Under the pieces are notes generated by a model that was given only the letters and a program-made list of their open reading frames with translations, did no database searches and was not told the origin of the DNA. The position numbers and the translations under genes were made by a program. 64,000 nucleotides of DNA from Branchiostoma lanceolatum (lineage: Eukaryota; Chordata; Leptocardii; Amphioxiformes; Branchiostomatidae): positions 32,181,524 to 32,245,523 of the forward strand of contig NC_089725.1 of assembly GCF_035083965.1 (NCBI RefSeq), read 5' to 3'. This document shows, piece after piece, positions 1-10,900 of this stretch; position 1 is the stretch's first letter; each line of letters starts with the position of its first letter.

Positions 1-232
1 TGACATTCGAGGTCGCCACAGTTCAGTCATTGAAAACAAATATAGCAGCAACTGCGCGTGTACATACTGTGTGTACATTACATTACAGAAGTGTGTGTGG
101 GAGGGGGGGGGGTTGTTTTCTAACAACATACATGGCGAGCGTTGCTTACTCTATACAATGATAATGTTTACCATGAGAGATAGCACCCTACAAATTTGTG
201 TAAGATAGATGCGATAAGAAAGCTGGTCCTAC

Positions 233-437
233 CCCGTCCCCGCTTGTTGTCGGCCGTGACGCCCTGCGGCCCGCTGGGTCTGCTGACCCTCCCGGAGCCG
301 TGCGTCCTCGTGAGGCTGTACCTGTAAACCCCCGGGTCGTCCTCGCACACGCACTTCAGCTCCTTCCCCGCGACCCCGCCCGCGCACAGAAGCACCAAGA
401 CGGCGGACAGGGATAACTCCTTCCAAGACGCACCCAT
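233..437 (-). CDS. First coding exon of an unrecognised secreted or membrane protein (partial gene)
   Basis: A minus-strand ATG at 437-435 opens a 68-codon reading frame. It begins with a short polar stretch (MGASWKELS) and a hydrophobic core (AVLVLLCAGGVAG), which looks like a cleavable signal peptide. The mature part starts KELKCVCEDD, with two close cysteines, then turns basic and Gly/Arg/Ser rich (THGSGRVSRPSG). The frame reaches a plausible donor (CGGG then GTAGGA) at 233/232 in phase 1, so the rest of the gene lies beyond the left edge. The exon is GC-rich compared with its surroundings, as expected for a first exon near a CpG-rich promoter. I do not recognise the family. The frame stays open past the donor, so a different 3' limit is possible. 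Confidence 0.45.
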
Positions 438-1204
438 CCTCAGTTCGGACGACGTGACGCCTTCTTCGAGGCTTGCGATGAGCTGAGTATTAATCGGCAG
501 CGGAATGCGTGAAACCGTAGAAGAATAACGGAAAACTAACACCCGCGCAGAGCTGACAGGGCGCGTCACTTTTAATTGGGATGGATGCAGACCGACATTC
601 GCGCAGAATTGATATGGACATGGCGAAGTGTTGACTGCACGCCACCGCCCCATTCCTACAGACATAATTCGGGGTCGGCTTTCGCTGCTGCGGAAGGATA
701 ATGGTGTTTGTTGGACCGGAGGGGGGATGAGGAGGCGACTGATTTGTCGTCCTGCCGACCCCTCGTGGATCTCTGGCGTCAGTCAGCTGCCGAGACTTCA
801 TTTCCATTCACGTCAATGTCAATGCTATGAACGTTAGGATGTCAAATGCGGTTTTATGATGTTTTGGTATGGAGAGATTCCTGTGATGAAGTTTTGATTG
901 CTGAGAGTAGATGAGTCTGGGTGTAGAGAGACTGGCGACAAGGCGCGTCGGAAAATATGTTCTTGGCGACAAAACGGGCCAATTGATGTTATCATCGTTC
1001 AGGTGTGTAAAGCAACCACCTGTAGAACACCTGATCATCAGTGGTGTAATGATGTGTGTGTGTACACCAATGGCAAGGACGCGCGCCCAGCTGTAGTCAC
1101 GTGTCTATTTTGAACTCATTTGGTAAACCGCCAGTTCTGATGGACAGCAGCAATTGCTCTGATGACACTATCTTGTCCGGCTTTATTGCCCGAAAGTTTC
1201 CACA
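438..1204. other. Intergenic flank and putative promoter of the left-edge gene
   Basis: No coding exon or RNA gene is supported here. The part next to the minus-strand ATG (about 438-700) is moderately CpG-rich and is the likely promoter or 5' UTR of the left-edge gene. The rest is AT-richer and shows only short random frames. Confidence 0.4.
1174..1189 (+). promoter_or_regulatory. Conserved element upstream of each tRNA-Met gene
   Basis: The 16-mer TGTCCGGCTTTATTGC lies 16-31 bases before the first tRNA. It recurs exactly at 2047-2062, before the third tRNA, and inverted at 1992-2007, before the minus-strand tRNA, always 16-39 bases from the mature 5' end. It could be a pol III upstream element (it contains a TTTATT core), or simply DNA copied along with the tRNA unit. 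The sequence alone does not decide. Confidence 0.5.
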
Positions 1205-1277
1205 GCCTCGTTAGCGCAGTAGGCAGCGCGTCAGTCTCATAATCTGAAGGTCGTGAGTTCGATCCTCACACGGGGCA
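1205..1277 (+). tRNA. tRNA-Met (anticodon CAT), elongator type
   Basis: A full 73-nt cloverleaf with no intron. The acceptor stem GCCTCGT pairs with ACGGGGC, the D arm has GCGC on both sides, the anticodon loop is CTCATAA, and the T arm is GTGAG-TTCGATC-CTCAC. A discriminator A follows. Internal A box (TAGCGCAGTAGG) and B box (GTTCGATCC) are intact. A T-run starts 3 bases after the mature end and serves as pol III terminator. It is close to the vertebrate elongator tRNA-Met. Confidence 0.97.
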
Positions 1278-1895
1278 GATTTTTTCCCATGTTTTTTTTT
1301 ACCAATCGAGAAATCTTGACAAGTGCCAAAGAGAGAGATCAGACGATGCATTTTAGAATTAGGCTTTTTGACCCGGGTTCCGATCCAACCTGGTGCACTT
1401 TCTTCTTCACTAATTTTCTTTCACAATTTTTCACGATTCTGTCGCACAGTTGCAATTGAAATGTTGCTTTTAACACTTTAAAAAACGTACGTTTGCCCCC
1501 AGCCCTGACCGATGCGAAACGGAAACGCGCAATCGCTTAGTACTCATACTCAGCTGCTGATCTCAGTCTGACTATAGGATAGCACGTGACCTTTTTTGAC
1601 AAATTGTAGCTCCACATGCAGACGACATTCTGCGGACTACAGGTTCCAATCCTGTTAGCTCATTTCCGAGCGAGGCCGCCAAACTAGGCTAAGTCCATTA
1701 CGAAGGGCAGCCCAAGAGTTTGGAACCGGTTTGGTTTTGGCCATCGCCAAACTGACTTGACCGTATTTGGTATCAGGACATTCGGGCCCCCAGCTGATCA
1801 GGACGGTTTTGAAGAAAGTCGTGTAAAGTTCAAAAGTTTATCGAACAACGCTTATCGTCTGAAATAAAATATCTAGATTGTTTTTAAAAAAAAGC

Positions 1896-1968
1896 TGCCC
1901 CGTGTGAGGATCGAACTCACGACCTTCAGATTATGAGACTAACGCGCTGCCTACTGCGCTAACGAGGC
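1896..1968 (-). tRNA. tRNA-Met (anticodon CAT), minus-strand copy
   Basis: This is the same 73-nt tRNA-Met on the other strand. I see one difference from the plus copies: C28 is T, which turns a C-G pair of the anticodon stem into a T-G wobble, so folding should survive. The A and B boxes are intact. Reading downstream on the minus strand there is a run of eight T residues as terminator. It diverges from the third copy, 116 bp away. Confidence 0.95.
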
Positions 1969-2084
1969 TGTGACGGTGACCAGGCAGCAACGCAATAAAG
2001 CCGGACAATTAAATATTGCGGTTGTTTCGCTCTAGTGGTCCAGTCGTGTCCGGCTTTATTGCATTGCTGCCTGTCCTCCCCACA

Positions 2085-2157
2085 GCCTCGTTAGCGCAGT
2101 AGGCAGCGCGTCAGTCTCATAATCTGAAGGTCGTGAGTTCGATCCTCACACGGGGCA
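2085..2157 (+). tRNA. tRNA-Met (anticodon CAT), third copy
   Basis: Identical over its 73 nt to the copy at 1205. The upstream 16-mer and a T-rich terminator (GATTTTTTTC) are both present. The preceding 38 bases also match the upstream flank of the minus-strand copy, so these two form an inverted duplication. Confidence 0.97.
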
Positions 2158-3013
2158 GGATTTTTTTCTTCAGAAAATTCATTTTAGATTAGACGATAGG
2201 GCAAGGCGATGACAAGTTGGACGAAACAAACTTTTGAATCTGCCAACCGCCATAACCGCCTTTTGGCGTAAGGCATATTACACATAGCCGACCGTGGCCT
2301 CTCGAGCTTCTCTAGGCCATGGTTGGGAGCAAGGTCATCTGAGCTCAAGGTTGTAACCTGGTTACCATCCTCCGTAGTAACAGCTGGCTCAATATTTTCG
2401 CTTGCTAACACGGAAAGATTACTAAGGAGGATGGTACCCAGACTACTGAGGTTGGAAGATGGCCATGGTCGGCGAGAACACCGACTGGTCTTTAGTTGAA
2501 GCGTCGGCTTCTGGATCTCAGTCTGCTTGGACGCGATTAAAGGAGAGAACTGAAGCAAGAAGAGGATGGATTCCAGCCCATGGCCAGCCCCGCCGACCTT
2601 GGTTGGGCAGTAGTCGAAAGCATGTGTACATGACCTATTTTGACAAATTGTATCTCCACATGCAGAAAAATGTGCTGTGGATTACAGCATTAATCCTGTT
2701 AGTTCATTTCCGTCTATTACGAAGGGCAGACCAGGAGTTTGGAATGGACTTGGTTTTTGGGCATCGCCCAACAGACGTGCATCTGTACTTTTACAGATAG
2801 CGAGCTTCAGTGATTTTTTAAAGACACTATCCCAGTATATTTAATTTTGATCAATTGTGATGATAACAACTGTTGTCCTCTACATTTTACGATTAAGCCA
2901 GATTTTATTGTGTATAGTTTTGCGAGCAAAATATCAATAAAAACTCGCAATTCAGACTTAAGGCCGAATAAACCTATCTGTATTGGAAGGCGTGGTGGAA
3001 GAAGTGTGGTGGG

Positions 3014-3542
3014 CCCTTCTCCAGACCATGGTTGGGAGTTAAGCCCCGCCAAACATAGCTAGCTGACCATGGCTTTCCGACCTTCTCCAGACCATGGCTG
3101 GGACTTACTATTAAGGCGCTGTCATACACAGCCGACCATGGCCTCCCGACCTTCTCCAGGCTATGGTTGGGAGTCAAGCCCCTGTCACACATAGCCGACC
3201 ATGGCCTCCCGACCTTCTCCAGACCATGGTTGGGAGTTAAGCCCGTCACACATAGCCGACCATGGCCTCCCGCACTTCTCCAGACCATGGTTGGGAGTTA
3301 AGCCCGTCACACATAGCCGACCATGGCCTCCCGACCTTCTCCAGACCATGGTTGGGAGTTAAGCCCGTCACACATAGCCGACCATGGCCTCCCGACCTTC
3401 TCCAGACCATGATTGGGAGTTAAGCCCGTCACACATAGCCGACCATGGCCTCCCGAACTTCTCCAGACCATGATTGGGAGTTAAGCCCGTCACCACATAG
3501 CCAACCATGGTCTCCCGAACTTCTCCAGACCATGGTTAGAAG
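3014..3542 (+). repeat. 61-bp minisatellite, about 8.5 copies
   Basis: A unit of 61 bp is tandemly repeated, recognised by GACCATGGCCTCCCGAC, then TTCTCCAGACCATGG, then TTGGGAGTTAAGCCCG and TCACACATAGCC. Each unit carries two CCATGG palindromes and a partial inverted repeat (CTCCCGACC against GGTTGGGAG), so each unit could fold. A lone diverged relative lies at 2281-2330. Confidence 0.9.
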
Positions 3543-4950
3543 TAGGCCGTGAACAATTAAGGTCATCTGAGGTTGGGAGTTGGTCGGTGAAGTTGCCTAC
3601 ACGTCTTTAAAAGTCATCTGCGACAGCCGACTTTAAATTAAAAAAAAAAAAAATCAAAGTCGGGAAACTATATTCTGCTCAGATGCAAGTAGGGGAGGAA
3701 ACTTGAGCTAGTACAGGATAGATTCCAGTCTACTCCCAACCTAGCACCGACCTTGGTTGCGGAGTGGTCCGGAGCAAAGTCATGGGAAGGTCCCGAATGT
3801 GTGATATGGCCCCGGGCTTAACGGATATCCGAATTAAGTAATTAAACAAATACCAAGTACCTAGATGTCTGACCTTCGTCAGAAAGATGAAGAACAGCTC
3901 TGCGGAAATTGGTCCAAAGGTTAAACTTGTAAGACGGGAAGTGCGGCCAAGTCTTAAAGGTACCGACTCTAAACACCTAATTGTCTTCAAACACTAACAG
4001 GCGTTCCTCAAGCCGTCTTAAGGTGCAGGTTGGCAACGCAGTGAACGTGATCTGGGGAACGTCTTAAATCAAGTATCAGCATCAAAGCCCTGTGTCCGTA
4101 GCTACCTTGATTGTGACCCGCTACCGACGCTGGCCAGGTTTCCAGTAGTCCAGTTCCAGTAGTTCATGGTCTAAAATCCGTTTTGGGGAGTCACTTTCTT
4201 GCTACTGGATCGAAGGTTTAAACAGCATCTTGACTACTAATTTCTTCCTTCTTTACCATTCTTAAACAGATATTAGTCAAAGTTGGTGTAAGGGCAACCT
4301 CTGTGGCCGGCGTTTTCATATTGCGTTTTTGTACTTTTTTCTGTATTCCGGTGTAGCAAGGCATAATTCTGGCCAGAGGCACATGCTCGCTGAGGGTACA
4401 TTTTGGCCCGCTACACCAGGTATAATCATAAGCAGAATCTAACACCTGAGTTAAAACAACAGGAAATTTTATTTGTTCTTCAACACAATCAATAGCTGTA
4501 AATAAACTTGTTACTTTATAGTACAGTCGGAAGTGAACACATATGTATAAGTTGTGACATTATTGCTACTTTTCTCTTCACCCTTTTTACTTGGAATGTA
4601 GTGAAAACTTTCCAAGTACTTTAGTAATACTTTTGGAATAAAGATTACATATCTGGATATTTGCTTTTTTCAAAACAATGATCAATTCAAATTTGTCTCT
4701 ATATCACTATATGTTTATTTCTGTCATACCTGCTTCTGTTATAGCGATATGTAAATCTAAATTCCATAAGATTTGCCAAGTCTAAAGTGACCAGTGTTAA
4801 ATACTTTCCAGTTGGTTTCTCAGTAAGTTGAGATGAAGGAGAGAAATAACATCTGAGATGTTTCTCTTTACTCCTCCGTTCCCGACCAAGTCTGCACTCC
4901 ATCCATCCAACCCACAGGAATACAAACATCCTCTCAACATGGCCCAAACG
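3543..4950. other. Intergenic DNA and WDHD1 3' UTR
   Basis: No exon is supported. The part just below 4951 is the 3' UTR of the minus-strand WDHD1 gene. A minus-strand AATAAA (4714-4719) is a candidate polyadenylation signal about 235 nt after the stop codon. The remainder shows nothing I can name. Confidence 0.5.
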
Positions 4951-7900
4951 TCAGTCTTTGTTGAAAGCGAAGGCCGACAGTTTGCTGTTGACAGACGTCG
5001 AGAGGGGCCTCTTCTTCTTAGCCTGGCCGCCGGCGTCTTCAAGTGTTTTGTCTCCCTTGAGACTATCCTCGTCTCCTTGGGAGGTTTCTTCACTTTCAGA
5101 CTCACGCTTCCTTTTCTTGAGATCAGCGTCTTGAGTTGATGTCTCAGACATCTGTTTGGCCTTATCGTTCCAGTCCTGGGTGAGAAAAAGAAGCAGATGA
5201 AACAAAAGTTTAGTGTAATCTAGAATCTAGTTATGCTCATTGAAAACCTTGAATGTCTTCCACTGGTTGTAATAAGTAGAAATGCAAAGGGTCCCCTTGG
5301 CAATTAATAGCTCATTGTTGGAGCTACCCAGATGTTTTGAAGAATAAACAAATAAATAAACCATAGCTTATACAAATGTGGTAAATCTTGAAAGTTACAC
5401 ATTTTATTTCCACGTTTTTTTGCAGTAACTTAACAGTGAATTCATAACACCACAAATATGTGTTTGCGATGTTTGACAACTGTACTACAGAACTGTTTCA
5501 AAACAGGCGAATTTGAAACATGGTGAAAACCCCCTTTCCCTTCCTACTGCAAATTTATGGTGGCATGAATTTGTGGTGAAGATATCTCTGCAAAAACTGT
5601 GAAAACAAAACTGCCCTGAATATTTCAAGATCTACAGCTGGGGAGGCAGGTAGGACCTTAGGACCACACAAAGCTGACCTAATGGACAACATGTGTAACC
5701 CAGTTTCAGCCTGTGGAGTATGTATTTACTCAGGACATGGACGGTAACACTTCACAAATCTACCTACATTCCCCTTCCCTGGTACTGACATGTGCTATAT
5801 ATACTGGTAGGTCCTGCTGTCCAGAGGTATAACTCAAAGGCTGGCAACCCAATATCAACATATACAGTTGTAAAACTTACAAATCTACTCCAAGCCCAGA
5901 AGAATCTAGTATTATTCCCTGTCCCATAGCATGTTCTATAATACTGTAAATGCATCCTTTTCATGTTACATATACTTGCAATTAGCCTCCGGGCAAGAAA
6001 TTTCAATAAACTTTCGATTTGAAATCCACAAAAACATCCGTTCCCCTACTACCACAAAATTTAGTCTCTACGAAAATAACTGAATTTGTAGTTCCCTTGC
6101 TTCAAAAGCACCTATGACTGAACCTCACTAACATCCCAGACAACCGTCAGCAAAATGTTTCTATGTTTGGCTCCAAGTTTCTATGTTTGGCTTTACAGTA
6201 TTGTCAGAAGACCTTGATCCAAAATCTCCTATGACTGAACCTCGGTAGTATCACGGAACACAGTCAGCAAAAAGCTCCCGTGTTTGGCTCCAAGTTTCTA
6301 TGTTTGGCGTGCTTTGTGTTAACGTTACCGCCTGTGCTGTGTTAAAACTTCTACCTCCCTCATCGGGTCACACCCAAAATAAACATGCCAAAACATGAAA
6401 CTGTCGCTTTCCCGATTCCCAGAACCAATTATGGGCTCAAGGTGACATGTTTGACCTTGTAATTGTTGCCTGGGGAGGGGGGCGTCTCCACCTGTTCTTG
6501 GTTTGTCATTGAGGAGGTTGAACCGACTTCTTAAGACAGAGTGACTGATTCCTTAAGCACCTGTTCCTGGTGTAAGTAACGCCAAGAATGTCAAATCTTC
6601 CTCCCAACCCCCAGAAAGACATTTCTGGAACATCATGAATGAAACTTAATATAACACTTGAATTTGAAAAGATACAATGTAACGTTACTGGGAAACTTGG
6701 AAAATGTGATAGAATAAAAAAAAAATATCTCTAATAACACCCATTTTCATTGCTGCAACAACTTAAGATTTGACAGATAACTTAACCAATTTCATAAAAG
6801 AAATAACAATTTTTTTTTGCTTGTGTGTTTTTTGTTGTCTTTTAAATCATTTTCCATCAGGCTTGATATTATAAAATCAAGGGTCACATGAATCAAATTT
6901 TGTTCACTGTACAGTTGTTTTCCGATCATCATCTGGTGGAAAGGGGTCCTAAAGTGACTGTCAAAGTTTGGGCAGGAATACTGACTCCATACTGAGAAGA
7001 GAGGCCTGCTCTTTCAAAGGGGATGAAAAATTTAACTGTATGTTACATGTAACAAGTTGACAAAATAAGGATCAGTATCAGATTTCCCGACCACCTGGTG
7101 TCGGTCCAAAGTTAAGGTGACAAGCGTTTTGTCTGACCTTCCGGGAACAGGAAGTATAGAGTGGCCTGTCCTGTAGGAGCCATTAGGGTCAAGGTCAAAA
7201 GGTCAAGTACCCTGCCTGAGGTCACCTACATCAATGGACCTGACCTATGACCCCCATAGACCACCATGCCGATCAGAAAGTGGTTGAATTGTTTTGTATG
7301 GTGGGCTTCAGGGAGGGTCTTCTCTTTTCCTTGCGGTTATATTAAGCTTGTTCTCATGACTTGTAGACACACAACATGCAAGTCTTTACCCACAAAATGT
7401 CATGTCTTTTTGCAAAGCTTATACAGACTTGTCATAGATACAATACGTACATGAGGGAGGTCTTGTGGTTAGGGTTGTTGACAGGGAATCTAAAGGTTCT
7501 GGGTTTGAATCCCTGGCAGGCCCCAATGTTGTGCCCTTTGTAATGACACTTAACACCAATTTTCTCACTCAAACTCAGGTAAAAATGAGTATCTAGCTTT
7601 GGTTAGGGACGTCCTCTTGGATGGAACATAAAGCCAAAGGTCTGTGTTTGAGGAGAGCCACACCTCGAGCATGCTAACCTTCTCCCTGCTGCCTAACTCT
7701 GTAACCAATAGAGAATGGGGTGCCAAACGGCTACTTCAGTGTGCCAAACTTATCGAAAAGAGTGGATCAAACCTTACAGTCTGGTCTTACGCAGTTTGTA
7801 CTTAATGCACAAACCTGACATTTTAAAATAGAAACAGATCTGTACCCTTGTAATGTCGGATTATTGTTTGCAAAGCTTGCAGACTCGCTTGCCAAGTTGT

Positions 7901-10900
7901 GGTAACCTTGGGCGTGACGTCTGCCCTTGGCTTTGTCCCTCCCAATTTTGAATCACAGACTCCATGTGGCGCAAAAGAAAACAACCTTTTATGAAATAGA
8001 ACCCCGCCCAACTGACAGACACAGTTACACAGGAAACCCCAATTCATGGACAAGTTTGGGCAATTCAGGACAAGTTATCGCTTGTTAGAGAAATCAAAAT
8101 ATACTCGTGTGTCCTATTTGCGGATGTTATGTCTTATTTCTGGCAGTTCATCCCAGAAATCTGGGCTAATTTTGTCGCTTGTTTGCCTCAAATAAAGAGA
8201 AGTACCCAGGAGGGAGGACAGCGGGGCTGTTTATAGGAGACTCGTGCCAAGAGTAGAGCCAACAGCCTGAGGGGGAGAATGGTTTGAATCTTCAGGATTC
8301 TCTCGCTAAGTCTTGCCACGAGCCGGCGTCACATTCCAGTACTCCACAGCTTCATCTGAGAGTACTCTAAATCTTGAAATGTTCACGGTGCTTTCACTGC
8401 AAAGTCATGACACAGCAAATATGTGCATCTAATGTACTACCGAATTTTTCAGACTGCAAAACACAGCGAAAACCTTAAGTTTCTCCTCATACTGCAAAAT
8501 CAAGTACATGCTTTTTTTCTAAATCCGAGAACCAAAAGTCAAATTGATGTGGCCTCAGTGCACCTGTTGAACACCTGCAGATAAAAGTGACCCACCTGCA
8601 GATGGAAAGTGAAAGTGACCCCCTGCAGAAGAAAGTGAAAGTGACCCACCTTCTGCTCCTGCTTGTCCAGTTTCCTCCACCCCCGTATGGCCAGCTGGAA
8701 CAGCCCGGCCTCCCCCTCCTCCGAGTTCTCCTCCTGCAGAGACGACCGCTCCTGCTCAAACCACAGGTCGAACCCCTTCACTACCCTGAACAAACAAACA
8801 AACAAACAAACACATGGAGTAAACACAAACCACAGGTTGAACCCCTTCACTACCCTGAACAAACAAACAAACAAACAAACACATGGAGTAAACACAAACC
8901 ACAGGTCGAACCCCTTCACTACCCTGGACAAACAAACAAACAAACAAACACATGGAGTAAACACAAACCACAGGTCGAACCCCTTCACTACCCTGAACAA
9001 ACAAACAAACAAACAAACACATGGAGTAAACACAAACCACAGGTCGAACCCCTTCACTACCCTGGACAAACAAACAAACAAACAAACACATGGAGTAAAC
9101 ACAAACCACAGGTCGAACCCCTTCACTACCCTGAACAAACAAACAAACAAACAAACACATGGAGTAAACACAAACCACAGGTCGAACCCCTTCACTACCC
9201 TGAACAAACAAACAAACAAACAAACACATGAAGTAAACACAAACCACAGGTCGAACCCCTTCACTACCCGGAACAAACAAACAAACAAACAAACACATGA
9301 AGTAAACACAAAACAAATACGATAAACAAAAACTAACAGGTCGAACCCCATCACAATACTAGGAGTCGTAAATTGTTCATGTGTCTAAAAAAAAATCGAA
9401 ATCCCTCCCACACCTTTTGGTGTACAGAGACAGTGCCCATCTCCGTTTCTATAGCACTTGGGCCACACAGGCCATCACAAGGCCCAAACAATGAATGGCG
9501 AACTTAAAATGCATTTAATTTGTAACCCTTACAACAATCTTTGACATCATCAGGTGCAAACATTTGGCTGACCAGCAACAAGTGTCATTTACGTTACTGT
9601 ACTGTGATTTTCTTTGTACTGATGATATTGTCTTTGAGTCTCACAGTCCCAAGAAGTTAGATCCGTCAGTCCTTAGCGTAAGAATCCTACTGACTTCTTG
9701 TTTTCTTCCTGGCCCTCTGAAGACGTCTTGGACTGGTTCTCAGGCTCCTGCCTCCTGGGCTTCTTGGCAGCCATCAGTAGGGTGCTCTGGGTCTGAAATA
9801 ACAGGACAGAGATGGAGTCTATATCAGTGCATCACTCTAAATTACAGTCAAAACTGTCCAAGAAGACCACTCAGGAAACAAATAAAATCTGTTCTACATG
9901 TATGTGGACAGGTGGTCACTTTCAATAGGATCTTAAAGGCTTGTGTCAATGGAGAAATACTATCTAAGAGAGAACCAAAGGGTGACATTGGCCGGGCGGA
10001 AACCTGTACAGGTTTGGCTGAAAAAAATTTAGAAAGAGAACAAGACAGCCGTGAGGAAAACTTGAATCCACTGAGTGAGGATAAATTGAGCTGCAAATCT
10101 GATACTTTCTTGCTTGCAAAGTAGTTTGTTTGGAGGTGGAAAGTGTCACTGATTGCCAAACCATGACATCATACAAGATTCTGTCCAAACTTCAGTATGA
10201 TAGTGACAAAGCAGACGGTATGGGGGTTTAGCACGGCCCTATCACACAGGTTAGAGAAAATTAACCCAGTTCAGTGACTGTGCCGTTTGTGGACAGCCCG
10301 ATGTGACGTCCAGTTCACACCACTCCAAATCTTTGACAGAACACACAAACAATATGAGTATGATGGTTGAAGCATGAAGTACAAAGAGGGACTGAGGGTG
10401 CAGAGTCCCTGTTACACATGTTAGAGAAAATAAACCCAATTTTCATCCAGAGCAGGTTCTCTGAGGGTCAGACAGCAGGCTTGTCTGACAGTGACTGTGC
10501 CGTTTGTGGACAGCCTGATGTGACGTCCAGTTGAGTCGACTCCAAACCACTACAGCATTATACACAAGGCAGAGAAGATTAACCCAGTTCTTATAAAAAG
10601 CAGGTTCTTTGTGGGTCAGAAGGCTTGCCTGACAGTGACTGTGCCGTTTGTGGACAGCCTGATGTGACGTCCAGTTGACACCACTGCAAACCACTGACAG
10701 AGCGACACAAACAGACATGACAGAAGCCGACATCCACCTGTTTTAAATGTCTAAACTGGACGTTTTCCCAGTCAAGTCAAAGCTGTCCGAGGTTCTCTTA
10801 GTACTTTAGTACTACTTTTGCATGTGCTATCTTTCTATAAAAGCCGTCATCCACCTCTCTTCAATGTCCTAACTGGACGTTTTCCTGGACCTTGTCGGAG

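Larger units (their letters stand above)
1896..2157. repeat. Inverted duplication of a tRNA-Met unit
   Basis: Arms of about 112 bp (1896-2007 and 2046-2157), each with a tRNA and its upstream flank, face away from a spacer of about 40 bp. The flanks match over the 16-mer plus a following TTGCTGCCTG. Such an arrangement can extrude a cruciform. Confidence 0.8.
1600..2785 (+). repeat. Diverged direct duplication either side of the tRNA pair
   Basis: A segment at about 1600-1765 reappears at about 2628-2780. Shared words include TTGACAAATTGTA, CTCCACATGCAG, AATCCTGTTAG and ATTACGAAGGGCAG, followed by CATCGCC. The copies have diverged by substitutions and small indels. No reading frame is shared, so this is a repeat family or segmental duplication rather than a gene. 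Confidence 0.65.

Noticed and set aside
8761-9300. CRISPR-like array
   Set aside because: The whole 69-bp unit is repeated with no unique spacers, and the surroundings are eukaryotic intron-bearing genes.
8539-9354. Long overlapping open frames on both strands (up to 271 codons)
   Set aside because: They follow from a 69-bp tandem repeat whose length is a multiple of three. Only the last segment (8650-8785, minus) is a real exon of WDHD1.
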